DNA of 64,000 bases, from positions 13,239-77,238 of the forward strand of contig DATFHX010000019.1 in NCBI GenBank assembly GCA_035247945.1, read 5' to 3'. The stretch comes from DATFHX01 sp035247945 (GTDB lineage Bacteria; Patescibacteriota; Saccharimonadia; Saccharimonadales; Saccharimonadaceae). The stretch's first letter is position 1, and every line of letters begins with the position of its first letter. Below, piece by piece: positions 31,580-41,473 of the stretch. Position numbers and translations under genes: made by a program. The notes beneath the pieces are model-generated. The model was not told the DNA's origin, did not search any database, and was given only the letters and a program-made list of their open reading frames with translations.

Positions 31580-33277
31580 CTAGAGTTCGCCTGGCGTTAC
31601 CTCTGCACTCGCCGCTTGGAGCGGGCGCTCTTTGATTGTCAGCGAGAGGACCAGGCCTACAGCCATCACGATAGCAGCGATCATAAAGATCTGGTGCATA
31701 CCGTCAGCGTACGCGTTAACAATCTTGTCGCTATACTCGTCCTGCTGCTTCGAGAACGCATCTTTTTGCTGCGTTTTCACCGCTTCAGGAAGGTGCATCG
31801 AATCGATAGCCTTATCTGCGCCTTCTGCAATTTTATTCCTTGTGTCAGGCATGTTCAGGTTGAGAAGCGTATTTGCGTCTGTCAGATCGCCAAATGCTTG
31901 GCTTGCTGCAGGCATTTTCTGCAAACTCTGAATGTAGCTGTTGTGGCTCATGTCACCAAGCGAGTTAGTGAGGCTGAGTGTAAGCATACTTCCGAAGATG
32001 GCAACACCAATTGTTGAACCAAGGCCACGGAAGAGCTGATTCGAACTCGTCGCCATACCAAGGTCTTTTTGTTCGAATTCGTTCTGGGTTGCAATCGCCA
32101 TGAGTGGCATACCTGCACCGATACCAACACCGACAAATACCATGATCACTGCTTCCTGGAGGAATGAACTCTCCGGTGTAAGTGTGAGAAGCATCGCCAT
32201 AGATGCGGTTGCGATCGTAAACCCGGCAACCATGAACCGCTTGTATGCACCCGTCTTAGAGACAAGGCGTCCGACGAGGATGCTTGCTGCCATAAGACCA
32301 ACGATCATAGGCATGAGCATGAGCCCAGATTGAGTAGGTGTTGCACCAAAGACCTGCTGGTTAAACTGCGTTAGGTAAAGGATTGAACCCATCATACCCG
32401 CACCAACCGCAATAGCGATTCCAAGCAGGATAAGGAAGTTACGGTTCTTAAAGAAGCGTAGATCCAGGATCGGCTCCTTCACGCGCTTCTCAACAAAGAC
32501 AAAGAGCGCAGTCGCTACAACGATGATAGCCGCCATGATAAGACGAAGACCACCGAGTGAAAGTCCAGTACTATCGAGCAGGTTGGCAAAAATCTGCTCA
32601 GTGTTGTCCACTGCAAGGACAATTGTCGCAAGAATAACTGCGAGCAGTCCAGCACCAACAAAGTCAATCTTTGGCTTGTTTTCGTGCTTAAGCGGTGGGC
32701 AGAAGATTGCGATAATCGCAAGTGCCGCAATACCAACTGGAATGTTGATAAAGAACGTCCAGCGCCAGTCAGTCACGAGGCCAAGAATGGTGTGTGACTC
32801 TGTAAGGAATCCTCCAAGGAGTGGACCGATGAGTGATGAGATACCGAAAACGGCACCGATCATCCCCTGCCACTTACCGCGCTCACGTGCGGCGAACAGG
32901 TCACCAACGATCGTAAAGGCGTTGGCCATGATGATACCACCACCGATACCCTGGAAGGCACGCCAAATGATGAGCTGGTTGATATCACCACTCATACCAC
33001 TTAGGAATGAGCCGAGGGTGAAAATCCCCACACCCGTCAAGATGACGTTGCGGCGACCAAACATGTCAGACATCTTACCCGCAATAGGCGTTGTAATCGT
33101 GGTTGTAATAAGATACGCCGTCACCACCCACGTTAGTGATGAAAAGGCGTTGAACTCTTCGACAATCTTACCGAGAGCCGTCGAGACGATGGTCTGGTCG
33201 AGCGCAACCAAAAAAAGGCTGGCCATAACCGAGATCATGATAATCAACTTGCTGCGCAAGCTAAGATGATGATGCAT
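31580..33277 (-). CDS. DHA2-family (EmrB/QacA-type) multidrug efflux transporter
   Basis: The 565-residue protein has about 14 membrane helices. It carries the drug:H+ antiporter motif D-Q-T-I-V-S-T-A-L near 27-35, the G-x-x-x-D-x-x-G-R-R loop (G-K-M-S-D-M-F-G-R-R), and motif C-like glycine-rich helix 5. It exports drugs or lipophilic compounds by proton antiport. AAGGAG lies 9 nt before the ATG. It is directly downstream of an AbrB-type regulator gene (6-bp gap), so expression is probably controlled by that protein. Confidence 0.9.
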   Translation of the reverse strand: MHHHLSLRSKLIIMISVMASLFLVALDQTIVSTALGKIVEEFNAFSSLTWVVTAYLITTTITTPIAGKMSDMFGRRNVILTGVGIFTLGSFLSGMSGDINQLIIWRAFQGIGGGIIMANAFTIVGDLFAARERGKWQGMIGAVFGISSLIGPLLGGFLTESHTILGLVTDWRWTFFINIPVGIAALAIIAIFCPPLKHENKPKIDFVGAGLLAVILATIVLAVDNTEQIFANLLDSTGLSLGGLRLIMAAIIVVATALFVFVEKRVKEPILDLRFFKNRNFLILLGIAIAVGAGMMGSILYLTQFNQQVFGATPTQSGLMLMPMIVGLMAASILVGRLVSKTGAYKRFMVAGFTIATASMAMLLTLTPESSFLQEAVIMVFVGVGIGAGMPLMAIATQNEFEQKDLGMATSSNQLFRGLGSTIGVAIFGSMLTLSLTNSLGDMSHNSYIQSLQKMPAASQAFGDLTDANTLLNLNMPDTRNKIAEGADKAIDSMHLPEAVKTQQKDAFSKQQDEYSDKIVNAYADGMHQIFMIAAIVMAVGLVLSLTIKERPLQAASAEVTPGEL

Positions 33278-33283
33278 CGTGCA

Positions 33284-33538
33284 TTACTCCTTATTGTTAT
33301 CTGCGAGGGCGCGAAAGCTCTCAATGCTTTCGGTCATCTGTTTTACCAGTGACTCGAGCATTTCTTCTTTAAGTAGTACAACACCGCTTCCGTGCATTCC
33401 GTTCATAACATATAAACGGTCTCCGGGCTTAATGTTTAACTCCTCACGGGCGTCAGCAGGAATAACTACCTGACCTTTCGATCCAACAGTAGCGGTTCCG
33501 TATAACTTTTTATCACCCATTAGTTGTTTACTACTCAT
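33284..33538 (-). CDS. AbrB/SpoVT-fold transcription regulator
   Basis: The 84-residue protein has the swapped-hairpin DNA-binding fold: V-G-S-K-G-Q-V-V-I-P-A-D-A-R near 18-31 and L-N-I-K-P-G-D-R-L. The C-terminal part is a short helix for oligomerisation. Such proteins act as dimers or tetramers on A+T-rich repeats. AAGGAG precedes the ATG by 9 nt. It is the first gene of an operon with a drug-efflux pump, and a repeat array overlaps its promoter, suggesting autorepression. Confidence 0.9.
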   Translation of the reverse strand: MSSKQLMGDKKLYGTATVGSKGQVVIPADAREELNIKPGDRLYVMNGMHGSGVVLLKEEMLESLVKQMTESIESFRALADNNKE

Positions 33539-33550
33539 ATCGCGCTTCTC

Positions 33551-33593
33551 CTTGTAGACATTGTACTACAAGTATGAAAAGTATGTCAAGTAT
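33551..33593 (-). promoter_or_regulatory. Promoter and candidate operator of the AbrB-efflux operon
   Basis: TTGACA (33584-33589) and TACAAT (33560-33565) are 18 bp apart. Three adjacent 9-bp units, each containing ATACTT in the transcribed direction (33567-33593), cover the spacer and -35. A 7-bp inverted repeat (CTTGTAG 33551-33557, CTACAAG 33566-33572) brackets the -10 box. Confidence 0.7.
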
Positions 33594-33635
33594 CCCACGA
33601 GCATTCTATGGGAAAACGTCCCAAAAGAAACCTGT

Positions 33636-34553
33636 CTATCGTTTACGCATGAAGTAGATAATGAGAATTAATGCCGCAATCGCACTCCCCCCTACAATGA
33701 GCCAAAATGCGTATGGTGAATGTGGATCACCTGGAAGTACGACGTTCATACCAAAGATCCCCGCCATCATGGTTGGAATCGTCATCGCAAGGGTAATTAC
33801 GGTGAGGATTCGGATCGTTTCGTTAAGGCGCGTGTCCATGACGGCGCGGTATGAATCTCGCACGTTCGTAATAGTACGAAGCAGGCTCTTACATCGCCCG
33901 ACGAGCTGTTCAAGATCAATCGAAAGATCTTCGACAAGATCCCTATCATCTTCGTAGAGACGGATCATTTTTCCGCTTAGAAGTTTCTCAAGGGCAATGT
34001 TCATTGGAATTAACGCATCGGTGTAATCGTTAAGTTTTCGCTCATATTCAACAAATGTCGCGATGTCTTTCGGACGAAGATTCACCACGTCCGTTGACGC
34101 TGCGCGCATCTGCCTATTAATTGCTGCAACCCGTGTCTGGTATTGGCGGACAATGGCATCAACCATCACCATAAAGAACTTCGTCTTCTGCGTTGTTGGA
34201 ATGGTTGTTCTATCTATAAATGGCTGCCACATACGACCGAGCGGATCACGGCTTACTGTCACGATATGCTCTTTGCCAAGCGCAAAGAGCATTGGCGTGG
34301 TGAAGTCATTGAAATCGTCATCGGTGTCGGGAAGACGGGTGAAGAAATACGTCCACTCGCCGTCTACTTCAATACGAGGCACTTCGTGAGGGTCGAGTGC
34401 ATCGCTGAGGATATCCTCATCAAGCCCAAGCTCAATGAGTGTTGCGAGCTCTTCTTCCTGTGGCTTCTCAACACGAACCCAACTTCCCGGCTGCAACGTA
34501 TCTCGCTCTTTTATTTCTGGTCGGTGGTGCGTAGAGCGAAGAACGGTAATCAT
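33636..34553 (-). CDS. corA: CorA-family divalent cation transporter (copy 2)
   Basis: The 305-residue protein has a cytoplasmic N-terminal domain and two C-terminal membrane helices joined at G-I-F-G-M-N, the CorA selectivity motif. It differs widely from copy 1 outside the pore, so the two may prefer different metals or conditions. TGCTATACT ends 6 nt before the ATG (leaderless). Confidence 0.92.
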   Translation of the reverse strand: MITVLRSTHHRPEIKERDTLQPGSWVRVEKPQEEELATLIELGLDEDILSDALDPHEVPRIEVDGEWTYFFTRLPDTDDDFNDFTTPMLFALGKEHIVTVSRDPLGRMWQPFIDRTTIPTTQKTKFFMVMVDAIVRQYQTRVAAINRQMRAASTDVVNLRPKDIATFVEYERKLNDYTDALIPMNIALEKLLSGKMIRLYEDDRDLVEDLSIDLEQLVGRCKSLLRTITNVRDSYRAVMDTRLNETIRILTVITLAMTIPTMMAGIFGMNVVLPGDPHSPYAFWLIVGGSAIAALILIIYFMRKR

Positions 34554-34603
34554 ATATTCAGTATAGCAGCTCGGGAAAGGGATCTTCTTCTGTAAAAGAT
34601 GTA

Positions 34604-36445
34604 TTACACGTTTTGCTTAGCGCGGTATTCCATCTTCGCGAGCAGTATCCCGCCGCCGACCATCAGGATTGTAGCCGTCGATATAATACCGAACATCGAT
34701 TGACCCGTACTTGCAAGTCTACAGGTAAATCCGAAGTCGAGCGTCATATTAGCGAAGTCGTCTGCGGTACCCTGATCACTGACAGCAAGATCAGTCTCCC
34801 CTGTGGGTTCGACAGCGAATGGGCCAAGGTTAAGAGAACCTGTACGTACCGCGGTACCTGCCTTAGGAGGATCAATACCATTATCGTCGCTATCGATATT
34901 GTTCTCAGGATTCGCACTCTGCTTACTTCCAGTAGAACTCATACCACACGTAGATAAGGTTGGGTTATCTGTAAAGTTTGAGGTTACTACCTCTGTTTGA
35001 TAACATCCTTCGTTCAGATTGTCGAACCTGTAGTGACCATCTGAATCAGTTGTCGTTGTCGTGATACGCGTACCATCACAGTCATAGAGGGCAACGACAA
35101 CGTTACCAATTCCAGGATGGTCACCATCTGCGCCGTTAATATCTCCCGAGTTGTCTTTGTCGAGCCATACGCGGTTTCCAAGGCTGTATGGATGCCAGAA
35201 TCCAAAGTCGATCGTTTGATCAGATGAATCGTCGTTGTCGTCATCCGCTGGACTTGTCGTTGTCGCTGGCTCGGTGAAAACATTAAGGGTTGTTTGACTT
35301 GAGCAGAGGCCATTCGCTACCATCGTGCCTCCATCCGGAACGAGGCCGTGGCTTTGGTTGTCACTCCTCGAATTTCCCGTTACTCCACTTGGAACTGGTG
35401 AGGCACTGTAGCGACTCAGGAGTCCACTCGTTCCAAAATTACTAGGTGCCACACAGACAAAGTAATCGCCTGGGTCAAGATTAGTAAATTCATAGTATCC
35501 CGCCCTGCCACTTGTTGGAAGACCTGAGCGAGCATCGTTTGCCGTTTTTGTTGTCTTGAGCGCAGTCGCAGCAGCTAGTTCAGATGCACTAAGAACTCCG
35601 TCGTTATTTGTATCTGCTGTTTTTTCGTATAGATTCATCGATACGTTATTGAATCCTTGACCATCGTCCTTACCGTTCACGACACCATCATTATTCGCAT
35701 CGAACCAAACAAAGTTACCGACAGACACTTTTGGCTGGAGTGGTTCCAATGTCCACCCGAAGAGCGGATCGACCAGACCTGTTGGGTTAGCACAGTTCTT
35801 GTCAATGTCGTACTTGGATCCGTCCGGGTTAGTAAATGTTATAAGTGGTCGATCTTTTGGGCCATCCATAAAGAACACAGGGTCAAGGTTTTCCTTTGTT
35901 GAGACACCCGAATTAATAAAGCTCGTCATAGTTGTCAGATGATTAGATGGATTCCAATCAACACGACCTTCTGCATCGTACTTACGAACAAGCTTTTCCC
36001 AGTACGAAACATCTGATTGCGCCTGACTCACACCACCGGTAATGGATGTGAACTGCGAGCCATTCTTACCGAGCATTGTTTCAATAAGAAAGGCAGTCCC
36101 CTTCTGCTCGGTGGCGTCAGACCCATTAAGCGCATTTTTAATTTCTGCAATAAACTGGTCGACATTTGTAACAGCCATCAATGCGTCGTTACCACCAGGG
36201 TTTGCAAGTACGTTTGCAACGTCAATGCCGTTATTGTACTGATCCTGCCCCGTAAAGTATCCGTCACAAATTGCCCGATTAAATGTCGACGGGCCGCCAA
36301 CTGGACATGTTTGACTTCCGACATGACCCGCCGCAAACGCAGGCGATGTCACCATTATTCCTACAGCTGGAACCGCCACCGCAAACGCACAAATTCGTCC
36401 CAAACCGCTTCTAACCACATCTCTCACTATGTGTTTTACACGCAT
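34604..36445 (-). CDS. SdrD_B-repeat wall-anchored surface protein, LASTG tail
   Basis: The 613-residue protein has a signal peptide (~1-37, cleavage after A-F-A), a Cys-containing N-terminal region (~40-215), then two SdrD_B/Cna-B-like beta-sandwich modules that start G-N-F-V-W-F-D and G-N-R-V-W-L-D, rich in D-x-N-x-D-G calcium-loop motifs. It ends with R-L-A-S-T-G, a hydrophobic helix and a basic tail. The likely role is a stalk or adhesin. The start is the ATG at 36445, preceded by GAGG; a GTG 15 nt upstream overlaps that site. Confidence 0.88.
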   Translation of the reverse strand: MRVKHIVRDVVRSGLGRICAFAVAVPAVGIMVTSPAFAAGHVGSQTCPVGGPSTFNRAICDGYFTGQDQYNNGIDVANVLANPGGNDALMAVTNVDQFIAEIKNALNGSDATEQKGTAFLIETMLGKNGSQFTSITGGVSQAQSDVSYWEKLVRKYDAEGRVDWNPSNHLTTMTSFINSGVSTKENLDPVFFMDGPKDRPLITFTNPDGSKYDIDKNCANPTGLVDPLFGWTLEPLQPKVSVGNFVWFDANNDGVVNGKDDGQGFNNVSMNLYEKTADTNNDGVLSASELAAATALKTTKTANDARSGLPTSGRAGYYEFTNLDPGDYFVCVAPSNFGTSGLLSRYSASPVPSGVTGNSRSDNQSHGLVPDGGTMVANGLCSSQTTLNVFTEPATTTSPADDDNDDSSDQTIDFGFWHPYSLGNRVWLDKDNSGDINGADGDHPGIGNVVVALYDCDGTRITTTTTDSDGHYRFDNLNEGCYQTEVVTSNFTDNPTLSTCGMSSTGSKQSANPENNIDSDDNGIDPPKAGTAVRTGSLNLGPFAVEPTGETDLAVSDQGTADDFANMTLDFGFTCRLASTGQSMFGIISTATILMVGGGILLAKMEYRAKQNV

Positions 36446-36536
36446 TTTTATTTCCCTCACAGATAAGACTACGGTTTTCTAGCCCCACCCACCAAAAAAG
36501 TTTTTTATATGTTCGTTTGTGTCGTTGGTTGCTTTC

Positions 36537-36565
36537 AGTGTAGCGTTAGCTACATCATTTTGCAA
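36537..36565 (-). promoter_or_regulatory. Promoter of the SdrD_B surface protein
   Basis: TTGCAA (36560-36565) and TACACT (36537-36542) have a 17-bp spacer. The spacer holds a GTAGC/GCTAC inverted repeat that could be an operator. The predicted 5' leader is ~85 nt. Confidence 0.6.
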
Positions 36566-36571
36566 TACTTT

Positions 36572-39500
36572 TTATGCTTTTTTACCTAATTTTCGGAGGC
36601 GCCATATAACAAGCGCAATAAGAATGAGTCCAAGAAGTCCAAGCCAAAGGTAGACGTAGTCCTTAATGAAGTACAAAACGGCACCGGTCGTCCCAGCAAC
36701 TCCCCACCAGAGTGCCCACTGCTTTCTTGCAAGCGCACCAATAACAAGCAGTGTAATCTGCTCGACCAGGAACAGGAGCTGGTACCAGCCACCATGAGTA
36801 AGCGCCGAGGATGCGGTCGAGAGCGTAAGGATTGTTGCCGCTACTACGGGACGAGTCATACTATCGCGGCGCCATATGGAGGTACTGAGGAGTATAGTCG
36901 CCCAGAGGTGCGCATACAAAATGAAGGGAACCCCAGGCACCAAAAGTACACCGAGTCGCTGCAGTCCCGCTATGCCAAGATAGAGTCCAAGCTCCATCAC
37001 CGCGCGCTGTTTTGAGAGATACCCTTGTAGAGCGACCGTTAAAGCGGCGACAACGAGCGTTATAGCTGCAGCAATTTCATGTGGGGTATCTGCAATAAGA
37101 TACCAAATAATAACAACCGATAGTGTGATCCATGTCGAAAAAAGACCGGTCCAGTATCGAGTGATATCATTGAGACCTCGATAGATCCATGACTGAAGAT
37201 ACGAGACGGCAGCCACTATCCAGAGTGAAGCGGCGAGCATCCACGCTTGATCCCATCCAAGCCAGTTCCAGGTATAAATGAGCCCGAAAAGGAGTACGGC
37301 GTTCCCGATCGCAGTGAGGAATGAAAGCCGTTCGATATGCGATGCAACCCAAAGCACTACAGTCGTAATGCCATAGACCGCAACCAGCCATCCACCACCC
37401 TCCTGAAGTGCAAAGAGCCAGGCGAGTAGTAAGTAGGTTACATACCCTGCAGAGAGTATTGTCTTTATTCCTGAAGATAATGGACGAGACGTACGGATCA
37501 CTAGAGCTCCTACAGATCCCAGAAGAAGCGCAAGAAGGCTATACTGCTGAATAACCGGAGTGGAAGCTATATTAAAGACAAGACCAGCAAACACCAGCAT
37601 GCCGATCGACAGCGCAAGTCGTCGACGTTCCACTTCCCCACGTTTCAAGTGTATAAGGTACGCTAATACCGTAAGGAATACACCGCTTCCCACAACTGAG
37701 CTCGCATACCAATCGCCCCCATTTACGTCAAGAAGCCACACAGCGGCAGAAGCTACGAGAATACCGAGACCAACTCCTTCAATGCTTGCCGAGCGGACTG
37801 TATATGAAGAAGCGATCCAGAAGACGCCACTAAGGAAGAGGGCGATAGCAAACACGAGAGTGTCGTATTGTAGCCACCAGCCAAGAATACCAATAAGAGC
37901 GAAACCAAACGCCGCACCCGAAAGAACGAGTGAACGAATATGCTGAGATGTACTTGCCTGCATCACTCGAAGAATTATTGTTCCAGCGAGACACACCAGA
38001 CTCACAGCCGCGAACCAGCGACCTTCGGTGCCGCAAGGTCGTAGAATACTCATACCAGCAAGTGACGTCCATAATGCAATCTGCATCACCCAGGCTCGTT
38101 CACTATCAAATCTCTTCTGGTATACATACGCCGCACCGTAGAATAGAATACTCGCTACGCCAAGCACTCCTGCCCAGCGCCAAATCTCAAGTCCTCCCGA
38201 TACTGACCATAGGGCATTAAGCATTCCTATGAGCGCAGCGCAGGTGACAAGACTCAGTCTCCACTGCTTCTCTATATGCGAAGCCGTCTCATAAAACAGC
38301 ACAAGTATGCCGTAGACACCAACGAGCCATTCATTACCCGTTCCCAGTGCCATAATCCATGCGAGAATTCCATAGATTAGATAGGCGATTCGTGTTAATA
38401 GGAGAAGAATGGTATCTTTAGCACAAAGACGAACCCACAATAATCCGAGTGCTCCTGCAGTGAGGAGAAGTGTACTTGCGCGCATCGTTTCTATAGATCG
38501 GTCTACAAAAAGAAGTGAGAGACCGATAACTGCCATAAACATAACAAGGCCATTTCGCCGCATTCGTTCAGCGCGGAGATGGTGCACGAATGATCCTGCT
38601 GCAAGAAGGATACTCATTACGATAACCGACACGATAAGATGCCAGCGACTTCCTATTGAGGAATGCCATACCCATAGAGGGATTGAAATAAGTCCAGCAA
38701 TAACCGCCGTTCCCTCGATAAGCGGGTCGGAAAATGCATATGAAAGAATAATTCCAGATACTCCTATAAGCGCAAATGAAAGACCTGTAAGGAAAGTGTT
38801 ATCCGACAAGCATCCTGTTATAACGAGAAGTGTGACATAGAGTAAATATGCAGAAAGAAGCAGGGCTCGCAGTGGAGCATTCCGCCTACTAAGTGGGTGT
38901 CGTAGGGCAAAAGAGACGGCAAATGAAAGACCGGCAAAGCTCACTACTTCAATGAGCCACTTCCCGTCTTGCGTCGCGATCCAGTTACTTACCGTAAATG
39001 GAAGCCAAAGAGAAGCACCGAGCGCGGCGTAGAGCCACCCGGCATGTCGAAAGCGCTTTGCAGCCAGAATACTGGTGCCTATTACTATAAAAGAATGGAT
39101 AACCGAAAGGCTGGTCTGTACATGCAAGCCGAGTCCATATGGATAAAACGTGTTAGCGGCAAGAACAAGAATAGATGCGCCTGTAAAAAATGCTTCGTAT
39201 TTCCTAGTCGTATCCTTAAGGCGCCGCAGACTAAGCAGAATACCTCCTACAGTGAGAAGTTGCAGGGAGAGGCTAAATAGGAACCCGTCATGATGCATCC
39301 AATCCCATATAAATAGAGTCAAGGTGAGGTATCCGAGACAGCGAAGGAGTATCTCAAACCCGTATGACCGTACTTGAAGCCAGGCAACAAAGTAGTGAAG
39401 CGTCGCTACGGTAAAGACAATTTCGTATGCGTGTACCGACATTTTGTCAGACACGTAAAGCGTAGCAAGTAACGCGAGTGGTGTGACAATCTGACCTGTC

Positions 39501-40435
39501 GCTTCTACGGGCTGGGAAAATACTTTTGGTAGCCAGTTTGGTCGAAGAAGCGAGCAGAGCGTTGCGAGAAGTGACACACCAATAAGGGCCACAAAATACC
39601 ATACAAGCGGAAGGCTTACTACCGCCACACTACTACTTGCAAGAGAAAGAACGAAGGCAAGTGATATATAGGAAAGAACTTGGCTGTTAAGTCGAATTGT
39701 TGCCACGACGTAGAAAAGGATTCCCACAATTGAAGTAATCCACCAGGAAGCTGCCGCCCCCATACCGCCAATGAGTGTTAACGCAACTCCAACGAATGGT
39801 AAGATGGCAAGGCCCGTACCGACAAATGCGATTGCTGCAGGACGAAGACGCTCTGATCTCGCATGGATAGCAAGTCCAAGTCCATAAAAAAGAATTACGA
39901 CAATGATAAGGCCCGCGATCTTTACGAAGCTCGGCATTGCTGCTGCTACGAATGCTGCGGCGGCAGCTACAAGAAGAAAACTCGCAGCGTAAAGAACAAT
40001 ATTTAAATTGCGAAGTGTAATACGTGCCTTCTCTGCTTCTAGTTCTGCAGGATCGAGTTTGAGCTCAGGCTCTATTTCAAGCGCCACTTCTGGGTCGACT
40101 TCGGTCGCCGAGGTTGTAGATCGTGCATATTGCTGAAGGAAGGGAACGTCATCTTCCGCCTCAACTTCAAGTTCGTCACCCACCTCATCTCCTGACAACT
40201 CGGGCGTATCGCTTTCAACGTCAGTGTTGGGAGCTCCTCGACCGACATCTATAAGCTCATCAAGTTTTTTGTTTGGCTTAATAGACTTGTTCTCAATCGC
40301 TTGTCGAATTGCATCTCCAAGTGAGCGATATCCATCCCAAAATCCTTGATTGTAACGGTCGCTTTCTGGTTTCTGCTTTGCGTTAAGCCATAAAATAAAG
40401 AAGATTACTGCCAGTATGAACCACAAAAACGCCAT
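36572..40435 (-). CDS. Giant polytopic membrane protein, DUF2339-like
   Basis: The 1287-residue protein starts with one membrane helix (~3-18), a ~120-residue acidic cytoplasmic segment (Glu/Asp-rich, ~60-130), and then about 35-40 membrane helices in close succession to the C-terminus, which ends with a basic L-R-K-L-G-K-K-A. This shape fits the DUF2339 family of very large membrane proteins with unknown function; I see no transport or enzyme motif. GGGGTG lies close before the ATG. It is one of the longest genes in the window and stands alone, so its upkeep in a small genome suggests an important envelope role. Confidence 0.78.
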   Translation of the reverse strand: MAFLWFILAVIFFILWLNAKQKPESDRYNQGFWDGYRSLGDAIRQAIENKSIKPNKKLDELIDVGRGAPNTDVESDTPELSGDEVGDELEVEAEDDVPFLQQYARSTTSATEVDPEVALEIEPELKLDPAELEAEKARITLRNLNIVLYAASFLLVAAAAAFVAAAMPSFVKIAGLIIVVILFYGLGLAIHARSERLRPAAIAFVGTGLAILPFVGVALTLIGGMGAAASWWITSIVGILFYVVATIRLNSQVLSYISLAFVLSLASSSVAVVSLPLVWYFVALIGVSLLATLCSLLRPNWLPKVFSQPVEATGQIVTPLALLATLYVSDKMSVHAYEIVFTVATLHYFVAWLQVRSYGFEILLRCLGYLTLTLFIWDWMHHDGFLFSLSLQLLTVGGILLSLRRLKDTTRKYEAFFTGASILVLAANTFYPYGLGLHVQTSLSVIHSFIVIGTSILAAKRFRHAGWLYAALGASLWLPFTVSNWIATQDGKWLIEVVSFAGLSFAVSFALRHPLSRRNAPLRALLLSAYLLYVTLLVITGCLSDNTFLTGLSFALIGVSGIILSYAFSDPLIEGTAVIAGLISIPLWVWHSSIGSRWHLIVSVIVMSILLAAGSFVHHLRAERMRRNGLVMFMAVIGLSLLFVDRSIETMRASTLLLTAGALGLLWVRLCAKDTILLLLTRIAYLIYGILAWIMALGTGNEWLVGVYGILVLFYETASHIEKQWRLSLVTCAALIGMLNALWSVSGGLEIWRWAGVLGVASILFYGAAYVYQKRFDSERAWVMQIALWTSLAGMSILRPCGTEGRWFAAVSLVCLAGTIILRVMQASTSQHIRSLVLSGAAFGFALIGILGWWLQYDTLVFAIALFLSGVFWIASSYTVRSASIEGVGLGILVASAAVWLLDVNGGDWYASSVVGSGVFLTVLAYLIHLKRGEVERRRLALSIGMLVFAGLVFNIASTPVIQQYSLLALLLGSVGALVIRTSRPLSSGIKTILSAGYVTYLLLAWLFALQEGGGWLVAVYGITTVVLWVASHIERLSFLTAIGNAVLLFGLIYTWNWLGWDQAWMLAASLWIVAAVSYLQSWIYRGLNDITRYWTGLFSTWITLSVVIIWYLIADTPHEIAAAITLVVAALTVALQGYLSKQRAVMELGLYLGIAGLQRLGVLLVPGVPFILYAHLWATILLSTSIWRRDSMTRPVVAATILTLSTASSALTHGGWYQLLFLVEQITLLVIGALARKQWALWWGVAGTTGAVLYFIKDYVYLWLGLLGLILIALVIWRLRKLGKKA

Positions 40436-40561
40436 GTCACCCCATCTCTCTATGCGACTCTTTGGTCACTTAATTATGGATATAGTACCGTAAATTGTCG
40501 TATTTTACCATAGCCAGAATAAAGCACAAGAGTACTGAGAAATGCACATACTGTCAGAGTA

Positions 40562-40915
40562 TTATGTCTTGGCGATTTTTGTCTCATTCGGATTGAGAAT
40601 CACCACATGCTTATAGTCATCTGGATCTTCATACCCCATGAAGTTGGTACGAATTACAATAAGCTTCTGCTCACTCGCCTCTTTAATAACACAGGGGTGC
40701 CATGCCTGATCGTCAGTGTCGAAGTAATTCCATACTCCCATAAGTGTCGACAGCCCCTGTTCGCGAACAACCCGTTCCGCTTCAGCTCGATCTACTGTTC
40801 GTGAAATGAGATATCCAAAGAGCGTTTCCGCTTGCCAACCTGCACCACTCGGCTCAATAAAACCAAGAAGCTCACCGTCGTCTTCTCGAATAATAGGAGT
40901 TCTCTCTTGAGTCAT
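40562..40915 (-). CDS. Hypothetical soluble protein, 117 aa
   Basis: I do not recognise this gene. The protein has a beta-rich first part (L-L-G-F-I-E-P), a helix with R-A-E-A-E-R-V-V-R-E, then W-N-Y-F-D-T-D-D. Its neighbour at 40932 has a similar ending pattern (M-G-I-W-R-F-N, W-R-V-D), so the two may be distantly related. AGGTATACT ends 6 nt before the ATG, so the AGGAGG between them is probably not used as a ribosome site in the usual way. Confidence 0.65.
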   Translation of the reverse strand: MTQERTPIIREDDGELLGFIEPSGAGWQAETLFGYLISRTVDRAEAERVVREQGLSTLMGVWNYFDTDDQAWHPCVIKEASEQKLIVIRTNFMGYEDPDDYKHVVILNPNETKIAKT

Positions 40916-40931
40916 CCTCCTAGTATACCTG

Positions 40932-41381
40932 CTACGAAGTGAAAGCTGCTAACACTTCCTCACTCGGTTCATATCCCGCAACCCAAACACGTCGGTCTGC
41001 TTTATGAACCATTACTGGATGGTGTGCACGTTCGGTCGTGTCCACGCGCCAGTAACAAAGATACCGTTTCGATTGGTTAAATCTCCATATTCCCATAAGA
41101 TGTTCTTCGTTCAGCCCCAGCGCTTCGAAATGTTTTGTGAGAAACTCCATAACCATTTCCGGATTGGTTAGCTCAATATTCTTTACACTCTTAACTGTTA
41201 TGCGCCCAACGATTGGCCCTGAAGACTCTTTTAAATACACGGTATCGCCGTCGGCAAGCTTCTGGTATGGTGCGGTGCGATTCGTTGTGAACTTAAATCC
41301 GAGCCTCTTCGATCCACTCAATATCTGGGCAATTACATCGTGCCCAGCCACCTTTTTGTTGTAGATGACCATATGATTCAT
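40932..41381 (-). CDS. Small protein with a PUA/ASCH-like barrel, 149 aa
   Basis: The central part (L-A-D-G-D-T-V-Y-L-K then G-P-I-V-G-R-I-T-V) has the pattern of ASCH/EVE/PUA-like barrels that bind modified nucleic acids or ligands. The assignment is by pattern only. The C-terminal half has W-R-F-N-Q-S-K-R-Y-L-C-Y-W-R-V. The start is ATG 41381, 6 nt after TGGTTAAAT. It precedes the 40562 gene by 17 bp, but each has its own -10 box. Confidence 0.55.
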   Translation of the reverse strand: MNHMVIYNKKVAGHDVIAQILSGSKRLGFKFTTNRTAPYQKLADGDTVYLKESSGPIVGRITVKSVKNIELTNPEMVMEFLTKHFEALGLNEEHLMGIWRFNQSKRYLCYWRVDTTERAHHPVMVHKADRRVWVAGYEPSEEVLAAFTS

Positions 41382-41473
41382 ACGTTCATTTAACCACACA
41401 CCTTACTTGCGTGAAATATGCTTCGTATGATAAAAATAAACTCGTACACTCACCCTGTCGACTGGAGGCGTAG

